A stretch of 64,000 nt of DNA, taken from the NCBI GenBank assembly GCA_017510335.1, contig JAFWNM010000013.1, positions 124,001 to 188,000 on the forward strand, given 5' to 3'. Every line of letters begins with the position of its first letter. Within the stretch, counting starts at the first letter, position 1. Positions 58,497 through 64,000 of this stretch are shown in pieces. The position numbers and the translations under genes were made by a program. Source of the stretch: Paracoccaceae bacterium. Lineage in GTDB: Bacteria; Pseudomonadota; Alphaproteobacteria; Rhodobacterales; Rhodobacteraceae. The notes beneath the pieces were generated by a model. That model was not told where the DNA came from, searched no databases, and saw only the letters and a list, made by a program, of their open reading frames with translations.

Positions 58497-59723
58497 GTGA
58501 GAAAGCCGGTCAGGCACATGGCAGTCGCTGTAGACATCATATCACGGTTGGACACGGGGCAGAAAGTCTCGGGCGTGGCGCATATCGCGCTGATCGCCTG
58601 GGTCATGCTGTTTGACCTGTTTCAGGCCCCCGACCGGAACACAAGCATTCCGGTAACCGATGTCGCGCTGATTTCCGCCGAGGAATTCGCCGCCCTGTCC
58701 GCACCTGCCAGCGCCCCGCCGCCGACACCCGCGCCCGCGCCCCAACCAGAACCGGCCCCCCCACCTGCGCCGCAGCCGGAAATCACGCCGCCAGCACCGC
58801 TTACCCCGGCACCGGAACCGCAACCGCAACCCGCACCGGTGCCACAACCCGCCCCAGAACCGGCACCACAGCCGCAGCCCGAACCCGCCGCACCGTCGAC
58901 GGGGGTGATTTTCTCGCCACAAACCACCCCGGGGGCCAGCCAGCGCCCCCGCCCGCGCCCTGTTGACCGCGTGGCCCCTGTCCCCACCGAAGCGCCCCCC
59001 GAAGACGCCCAGACAGATCTGGCCGCGCAACCGGCCGCCACCCCCGATCCGGGTGCCGAGCAATCTGTTCCCGTAGACGAACAGCCCGAAACCGCGCCGC
59101 CAGAAGCCACGACCGAAATCGTGACCGAAGCAACCGAAACCGATGACAGTTCGTCCGAACGCGCAGCAGCGGCCCCCAATATCAGCCAGCGCCCGCGTCC
59201 GCGCCCGGACCGTCCTGCGCCCGCCCCTGAACCCATCCCCGAACCTGCGCAAACCGCGACGGCCCCAACCCCAACGCCTGCCCCCACACCCACGCCACAG
59301 CCCCAGCCAGACCCCGAACCCGCAGCGCCCCCCGCCGATGCCATCAATGATGCGCTGGCCGCAGCGCTGGCCGAAAGTGCCGCGCCCGGCCCTGTCAGCA
59401 CGGGCCTGTCCTCCATCCAGGCCGATGCGCTGCGTCTGGCGATCCAGCAATGCTGGAACATCGTGTCCTTGTCGACCGAAGCGCTGCAGGTCACTGTCAC
59501 AGTCGGCTTTTCCATGACCCCGTCGGCCATGCCCGAACAGGGCACAATCCGTGTTGTCGGGTCCTCTGGCGGGACCGAATCCGCTGTGAATCAGGCCTTC
59601 GAGGTCGCCCGGCGCGCAATCATCCGCTGTGCAGGCGATGGTTATGGCCTTCCCCCCGAGCAATATGACGCATGGCGTGATATAGAGATCACATTCAACC
59701 CCGAAGGCATGAGACTCAGATGA
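58497..59723 (+). CDS. tolA: TolA-type energy-transduction protein, proline-rich
   Basis: A 408-residue protein: one N-terminal span (about residues 24-43), a long linker (70-300) made of Pro/Ala/Glu repeats instead of the Lys/Ala helix of E. coli TolA, and a C-terminal domain with [19 protein letters not shown] and a later [15 protein letters not shown]; the two cysteines likely pair. SQRPRPRP occurs twice in the linker. It links TolQR to Pal. The GTG start is one base after tolR; an ATG at codon 8 is an alternative. It overlaps tolB by ATGA. Confidence 0.9.
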   Translation: MRKPVRHMAVAVDIISRLDTGQKVSGVAHIALIAWVMLFDLFQAPDRNTSIPVTDVALISAEEFAALSAPASAPPPTPAPAPQPEPAPPPAPQPEITPPAPLTPAPEPQPQPAPVPQPAPEPAPQPQPEPAAPSTGVIFSPQTTPGASQRPRPRPVDRVAPVPTEAPPEDAQTDLAAQPAATPDPGAEQSVPVDEQPETAPPEATTEIVTEATETDDSSSERAAAAPNISQRPRPRPDRPAPAPEPIPEPAQTATAPTPTPAPTPTPQPQPDPEPAAPPADAINDALAAALAESAAPGPVSTGLSSIQADALRLAIQQCWNIVSLSTEALQVTVTVGFSMTPSAMPEQGTIRVVGSSGGTESAVNQAFEVARRAIIRCAGDGYGLPPEQYDAWRDIEITFNPEGMRLR

Positions 59724-61045
59724 GACGGTTTTCCCAGATTCTGCCCCTGATTGCCCTGACACTGGCAACGGTATTTGCCGGTTTCGCGCCTGTGCAGGCG
59801 CAACCGCTGCGACTTCAGATTACCGAAGGCGTGATAGACCCGATGCCCATCGCGGTTCCTGCTTTCGTGGCCGAAGATAACGGCGGCACAAGGTATACTG
59901 ACGGACTGGCGCGCGTGGTGGCCGCGAACCTGACTGGCACAGGATTGTTTCGCGAAGTGCCCCCGCAAGCCCATATCGCGCGTATCACCAGTTTCGACGC
60001 TGGCATAGGCTTTGCGGATTGGCGCGCCATCAATGTTCAGGCGCTGATCACAGGCGCTGTGTCGGTTTCGGGCAACCGGATGAACGTGAAGTTCCGCGTC
60101 TATGACGTGGTATCAGGCCAGCAACTTGGCCAGGGGCTGCAATTTGCAGGCACAGTCAATGACTGGCGCAGGATGGCGCATAAAGTGTCGGATGCAGTCT
60201 ATACCCGCATCACTGGCGAGGATGGCTATTTTGACAGCCGCGTTGTGTTCGTGGCCGAATCCGGTCCGCGCGACAACCGCGCCAAACGTCTTGCGATCAT
60301 GGATCAGGATGGCGAAAATGTCGAATACCTGACAGACGGGCGCACACTTGTCATTGCACCGCGCATGTCACCGACAGGGGACCGTGTGGTGTATACAAGC
60401 TATGAGTCCGGCAGCCCGCGCATTGTGCTGCTGAACCTGGCCAGCGGGCAACGCCAGATGGTGGGCGACCAGCCCGGCGCGATGACCTTCTCGCCACGGT
60501 TTGCACCTGATGGGCAATCGCTGGTCTATTCTCTGGCGCGCGGGGGCAACACAGACCTGTATCGCATGGACCTGCGCGGTGGACAGCAACAGCAACTGAC
60601 CAATTCACCCGCCATTGCAACGGCACCCAGCTTTTCGCCGGACGGGCGGTTCATCGCGTTTGAATCCGACCGTTCCGGCACTAGCCAGATCTATGTCATG
60701 CCCGCCACCGGCGGCGAGGCGCGGCGCATCAGTTTCGGGCAGGGGCGGTATTCAACACCTGTCTGGTCCCCACGCGGCGACCTGATCGCCTTCACCAAAT
60801 CGAATGCGGGCCGGTTCCATATTGGTGTGATGCGCACCGACGGGTCGGAAGAACGCCTGCTCACGGCGTCGTTTCTTGACGAAGGCCCGACATGGGCGCC
60901 CAATGGCCGCGTAGTGATGTTCACCCGAGAGGCGCAGGGCGGCGACCCGTCGTTGTTTTCCGTCGACATCACGGGACGCAACCTGCGCCGGGTGCCGACA
61001 CAAGGACCGGCATCTGACCCGGCATGGGGCCCGTTGCGCCCGTAA
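59720..61045 (+). CDS. tolB: Tol-Pal system beta-propeller protein TolB
   Basis: A 441-residue periplasmic protein with a signal peptide ([14 protein letters not shown]), an N-domain ([18 protein letters not shown]) and a six-blade propeller with repeated [22 protein letters not shown] motifs. It binds Pal and outer-membrane partners. Confidence 0.97.
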   Translation: MRRFSQILPLIALTLATVFAGFAPVQAQPLRLQITEGVIDPMPIAVPAFVAEDNGGTRYTDGLARVVAANLTGTGLFREVPPQAHIARITSFDAGIGFADWRAINVQALITGAVSVSGNRMNVKFRVYDVVSGQQLGQGLQFAGTVNDWRRMAHKVSDAVYTRITGEDGYFDSRVVFVAESGPRDNRAKRLAIMDQDGENVEYLTDGRTLVIAPRMSPTGDRVVYTSYESGSPRIVLLNLASGQRQMVGDQPGAMTFSPRFAPDGQSLVYSLARGGNTDLYRMDLRGGQQQQLTNSPAIATAPSFSPDGRFIAFESDRSGTSQIYVMPATGGEARRISFGQGRYSTPVWSPRGDLIAFTKSNAGRFHIGVMRTDGSEERLLTASFLDEGPTWAPNGRVVMFTREAQGGDPSLFSVDITGRNLRRVPTQGPASDPAWGPLRP

Positions 61046-61102
61046 TGCCCGCAATCTGACACCACAATCTGAAAACGAAACCAGAATTCCAAGGGATAGA
61101 CC

Positions 61103-61645
61103 ATGAACCTGACGACGAAATCACTTCTTTTGCTGGGCGCGCTGGCGCTTGCGGCCTGTAACAACCCGCGTGCTGGCGGCACATTCGGCGGCGGCGGCGC
61201 TGACGGGTTTGGCGGCACCGGCGGCGGCTATGGTACCGGCATCAGCACCGGGGAACTGGGCGACCCCAACGACCCCCGCTCGATTGCGCATTTCAACCAG
61301 CGCATCGGGGACCGCGTGTTCTTTACTGTGGACAGCTCCAGCCTGACACCTGAAGGGCGCGAAACGCTGAACGCGCAGGCCCGCTGGCTGAACGCGAACC
61401 CGCAATATGCAATTGTGGTCGAGGGCCATGCCGATGAACGCGGCACGCGCGAATATAACGTGGCCCTTGGCGAACGCCGCGCGAATGCCGTGCTGCAATA
61501 TCTGGTCAGCCAGGGCGTCAGCGCGGGGCGCATGCGCACAGTCAGCTATGGCAAGGAACGCCCGGTCGAAGCTTGTGCCGCACAACGCTGCTGGGATATC
61601 AACCGCCGTTCGGTGACAGTCATTTCCGGCGGCCTGACAGGGTAA
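61103..61645 (+). CDS. pal: Peptidoglycan-associated lipoprotein Pal
   Basis: A 180-residue OmpA-type lipoprotein. The lipobox is ALALAACN, a glycine-rich linker follows, and the OmpA domain has VEGHADERGTREYNVALGERRA, which binds diaminopimelate of peptidoglycan. Outer-membrane end of the Tol-Pal bridge. Confidence 0.97.
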   Translation: MNLTTKSLLLLGALALAACNNPRAGGTFGGGGADGFGGTGGGYGTGISTGELGDPNDPRSIAHFNQRIGDRVFFTVDSSSLTPEGRETLNAQARWLNANPQYAIVVEGHADERGTREYNVALGERRANAVLQYLVSQGVSAGRMRTVSYGKERPVEACAAQRCWDINRRSVTVISGGLTG

Positions 61646-61649
61646 GATC

Positions 61650-62507
61650 ATGCGTTTGTTGCGAGTAACGACCATCGCATTGCTGATGCTGGGGCCAATT
61701 TCGGCCCCGGCACAGGCACAAGACGCATCGCAGACAGCGGGACAGGCAGTTGGACAAGGCGATAGCCTTGCCCAACTGCGCAGTGAAATCAGCGCGTTAA
61801 GCGGTCTGGTTGCCGGGCTGGCCGCCGACCTGTCATCAGGGGCGGGAAATGTGGGACAAACCCAAGGGTTTGATGGCAGCCTGATTGACCAGGTCGAACG
61901 AATCCGCGAAGAACTGGCCAGCCTAACAGCGCGCGCGGAAGCGCTGGAATTCCGCATCCGGCGGGTTGTTGATGATGCCTCCAACCGGATTGGCGACATG
62001 GAATTCCGCCTGACCGAACTGGAAGGCGGCGATACATCCGCCCTGCCGCCAACACCCCCGCTTGGCGGTGACGCGGGCGCGCCCGCTGGCGCGGTCAGTG
62101 ATGGCGGACAGGCACCACAGCTTGCCGCTGGCGAACAGACGGCCTTCGATGCTGCGCGCGCATTGCTGGATGCGGGCGACACAGACGGCGCAAAATCCGC
62201 GCTGTCGGTCTTTTTGGAAACCTATCCCGGCAGCCCGCTTGGCGCGCAGGCCAGCGCCATGCTGGCACAGGCCCAACGCGACAGTGGCGCGGATTCCGAC
62301 GCGGCTCGCACTTGGTTGAACCTGTATCTGGCCAACCCCGAAGGGCCGGACGCGCCCCATGCGCTGCTAGAACTGGGCAACAGCCTTGCGCATTTGGGCC
62401 AACAAGCCGAAGCCTGCGTCATGTTCGAGGAACTGTTCACACGCTTCCCTGACAGCGCGCAATCCCAGATGGCGCGCGACGCCTATCACCTTCAAGAATG
62501 CCCCTGA
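61650..62507 (+). CDS. cpoB: Cell division coordinator CpoB (YbgF)
   Basis: A 285-residue periplasmic protein: signal peptide (LMLGPISAPAQAQ), a coiled-coil trimer region (about residues 40-130), and C-terminal TPR repeats (EQTAFDAARALLDAGDTDGAKSAL, ALLELGNSLAHLGQQAEACVMFEEL). In E. coli CpoB couples Tol to septal peptidoglycan synthesis. It overlaps tilS by ten bases. Confidence 0.93.
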   Translation: MRLLRVTTIALLMLGPISAPAQAQDASQTAGQAVGQGDSLAQLRSEISALSGLVAGLAADLSSGAGNVGQTQGFDGSLIDQVERIREELASLTARAEALEFRIRRVVDDASNRIGDMEFRLTELEGGDTSALPPTPPLGGDAGAPAGAVSDGGQAPQLAAGEQTAFDAARALLDAGDTDGAKSALSVFLETYPGSPLGAQASAMLAQAQRDSGADSDAARTWLNLYLANPEGPDAPHALLELGNSLAHLGQQAEACVMFEELFTRFPDSAQSQMARDAYHLQECP

Positions 62508-63772
62508 CAGCGCCCATGTCCCCTGACAGCGCGCTACAGGCGGCATTCGCGGCGCAGATGAACAGGTTTTGCGCCGCAGCCACCATCCGGCAGCTTGGTG
62601 TTGCCGTGTCCGGGGGGGGCGATTCCATGGCCCTGCTTCGGCTGGCCCATTCATGGGCCTGCCAGCGGGACATGACACTGCACATCGCAACGGTTGATCA
62701 CGGGTTGCGCGCCCAATCCGCACAAGAAGCCGCGATGGTGGCCCGATGCGCGGCCAGACTGGGCCTGTCGCACCAGACACTTCACTGGCGCGGGTGGGAC
62801 GGGCACGGCAACCTGCAAGACATGGCCCGTCAGGCCAGAAAACACCTGCTGTCTGGCTGGGCGCAGCAGCAGGGGCTGGATGCCGTTGCACTGGGCCACA
62901 CCCGCGATGATCAGGCAGAAACCTTGCTGATGCGCCTTGCGCGCGGGTCAGGTGTCGAAGGGCTGGCAGCTATGCCTGCGCGTGATATCGCGCATGGCAG
63001 CACATGGCTGCGCCCGCTTCTGGACATGGGGCGCGCGCGACTGCGCGACTATTTGCGCGCCTTATCCGAAGATTGGGTGGACGACCCGTCAAACCTGGAT
63101 ACCAGTTTTGACAGGGTCAAGGCACGGCAGGCGTTGGACCTGCTGGCCCCCTTGGGGCTGGATATGGAACGCCTTGCCCGGACGGCCCAACGCATGCGCG
63201 CCGCGACCCAAAGCCTTGATTTCCTGACCGACACGCTGGCCGCACAAATTCTGCGGGTGGACCATGGCGATTTCATCTTTGATGCGGGCGCATTGGACGC
63301 CCTGCCGCAGGACACCCGCACAAGGCTGGTTGCGCGCGCCCTGCAGGCCATTTCGGGCAATCCCTACCGGCCCCGTCTGGACGCGCTGACAACCGCCTTG
63401 CGCAACCCGTCCCGCACAACGCTGCATGGCTGCATGCTTACGCGCACCAAGGGGCAGCTGCGCATTACGCGCGAATACAACGCTGTTGCCCGAACGCGCG
63501 CGCCACTGGGCAGCGCATGGGACGGGCGCTGGCATCTGCACCCCCCCGCCGCGTTGCCCAAAACCGCGCCACTGCTGCATATTGCCGCGCTTGGCCCCAA
63601 AGGCGCGGATCAATGCCGCCCGCGCGACAGATGGCGTTTGCCCTATGCGTCACTGCTGGCCAGCCCCGCAATCTGGCAAGATACCACGCTGGTTGCCGCC
63701 CCCCTGGCCATGCCTGATTGCGGCTGGCAGGCGAAAACCCGTGATCTTTGGCCGCGCACGCAACTTTCTTGA
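62498..63772 (+). CDS. tilS: tRNA(Ile)-lysidine synthase
   Basis: A 424-residue PP-loop enzyme that converts C34 to lysidine in tRNA-Ile. The loop is VAVSGGGDSMALL, then TVDHGLRAQSAQEA and LGHTRDDQAETLLMRLARGSG. It sits between cpoB and ftsH as in many Rhodobacterales. An ATG six codons later is an alternative start. Confidence 0.95.
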   Translation: MPLTAPMSPDSALQAAFAAQMNRFCAAATIRQLGVAVSGGGDSMALLRLAHSWACQRDMTLHIATVDHGLRAQSAQEAAMVARCAARLGLSHQTLHWRGWDGHGNLQDMARQARKHLLSGWAQQQGLDAVALGHTRDDQAETLLMRLARGSGVEGLAAMPARDIAHGSTWLRPLLDMGRARLRDYLRALSEDWVDDPSNLDTSFDRVKARQALDLLAPLGLDMERLARTAQRMRAATQSLDFLTDTLAAQILRVDHGDFIFDAGALDALPQDTRTRLVARALQAISGNPYRPRLDALTTALRNPSRTTLHGCMLTRTKGQLRITREYNAVARTRAPLGSAWDGRWHLHPPAALPKTAPLLHIAALGPKGADQCRPRDRWRLPYASLLASPAIWQDTTLVAAPLAMPDCGWQAKTRDLWPRTQLS

Positions 63773-63782
63773 GGCGCGCAGA

Positions 63783-63810
63783 TTGATTGCAGAACCTTGA
63801 TCGCTATGTA
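63783..63810 (+). promoter_or_regulatory. Candidate promoter of ftsH
   Basis: TTGATT, 16 bases, TATGTA, 115 bases before the start. A palindrome CACCAT-GT-ATGGTG (63846-63859) lies in the leader. Confidence 0.4.
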
Positions 63811-63925
63811 ACAAGGGTAAGAAGCGCGCGGTTTTCGCGTGACAACACCATGTATGGTGCGCAAACATCGCGCTCTCGGGCTGCAACGTGACCCGCGCAC
63901 CTGACCGAAACCAAAGGAGACGCCC

Positions 63926-64000
63926 GTGGGTAATGCACGGAATTTCGCTTTCTGGATCGTGCTGTTCTTGCTGATGATCATGCTTTTCAACATGTTCAGC
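63926..64000 (+). CDS. ftsH: ATP-dependent zinc metalloprotease FtsH (3' partial)
   Basis: Twenty-five codons from a GTG start with an AAGGAGA site run to the window edge. The sequence MGNARNFAFWIVLFLLMIM matches the first membrane span of alphaproteobacterial FtsH, and ftsH after tilS is conserved order. The protease degrades unfolded membrane proteins and RpoH. Confidence 0.85.
   Translation, partial: MGNARNFAFWIVLFLLMIMLFNMFS

Noticed and set aside
58640-59545. Long minus-strand frames opposite tolA rich in Gly/Ser/Arg
   Set aside because: They mirror the Pro/Ala-rich tolA linker and have low complexity; they are shadows of the real gene.

Overview
The window is a gene-dense, high-GC stretch of alphaproteobacterial chromosome, almost certainly from the order Rhodobacterales. 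The evidence is the set of lineage-typical genes and neighbourhoods: sciP next to ctrA, an RpoH-type sigma factor, ethylmalonyl-CoA mutase, hisS-hisZ-hisG with a short-form HisG, TrmFO, DUF1153, DUF2125 and DUF465 proteins, and the order ybgC-tolQRAB-pal-cpoB-tilS-ftsH. I saw no transposase, integrase, phage gene, CRISPR array, rRNA or tRNA. Exact species cannot be called from sequence reading alone.

Layout. 1-5.2 kb: end of a universal stress protein, a fumarylacetoacetate hydrolase-family enzyme, small conserved genes, then rpoH divergent from a MarR-type regulator that carries a C-terminal cysteine cluster. 5.4-8.8 kb: a PpiD-like periplasmic folding factor and trpE. 9.1-13.7 kb: the glycine cleavage operon gcvT-gcvH-gcvP behind a tandem glycine riboswitch; gcvP is interrupted by a one-base frameshift in a homopolymer. 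13.8-19.6 kb: a gamma-glutamylcyclotransferase-like protein, a secreted SH3 protein, a D-2-hydroxyacid dehydrogenase, a thioredoxin-fold protein, and a membrane hydrolase coupled to a cytochrome P450. 19.6-25.5 kb: hisS-hisZ-hisG, dnaB with a fosA-type gene coupled behind it, and a 46-residue gene with a strong ribosome site. 25.5-34.9 kb: a small heat-shock protein, a secreted serine protease, the glycolate oxidase operon glcDEF, an amino-acid exporter, ethylmalonyl-CoA mutase, a lytic transglycosylase and a TfoX C-terminal-domain protein. 35.4-43.2 kb: serS, ppx/gppA, a TerB-DnaJ protein, a GNAT acetyltransferase, a NifU-like scaffold, hisI, gluQ and trmFO. 43.4-50.4 kb: a 37-residue single-span membrane protein behind an SOS-type promoter, recG, ligA, ctrA, sciP and mnmA. 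50.5-56.8 kb: pdxA-rsmA, two lineage-specific proteins, pyrC-pyrE. 56.8-64 kb: the Tol-Pal envelope cluster, tilS and the start of ftsH.

How the parts work together. Several short operons show stop/start overlaps (hisS/hisZ/hisG, pdxA/rsmA, tolA/tolB, hydrolase/P450), which implies translational coupling. Glycine catabolism (gcvTHP), glycolate oxidation (glcDEF), a glyoxylate-reductase-like enzyme and ethylmalonyl-CoA mutase together fit C2-compound metabolism. DNA repair and cell-cycle genes (recG, ligA, ctrA, sciP) surround the most interesting unknown: a tiny hydrophobic gene whose promoter overlaps a perfect GAAC-N7-GAAC LexA-type box, similar in size and regulation to the SOS-induced division inhibitor SidA of Caulobacter.
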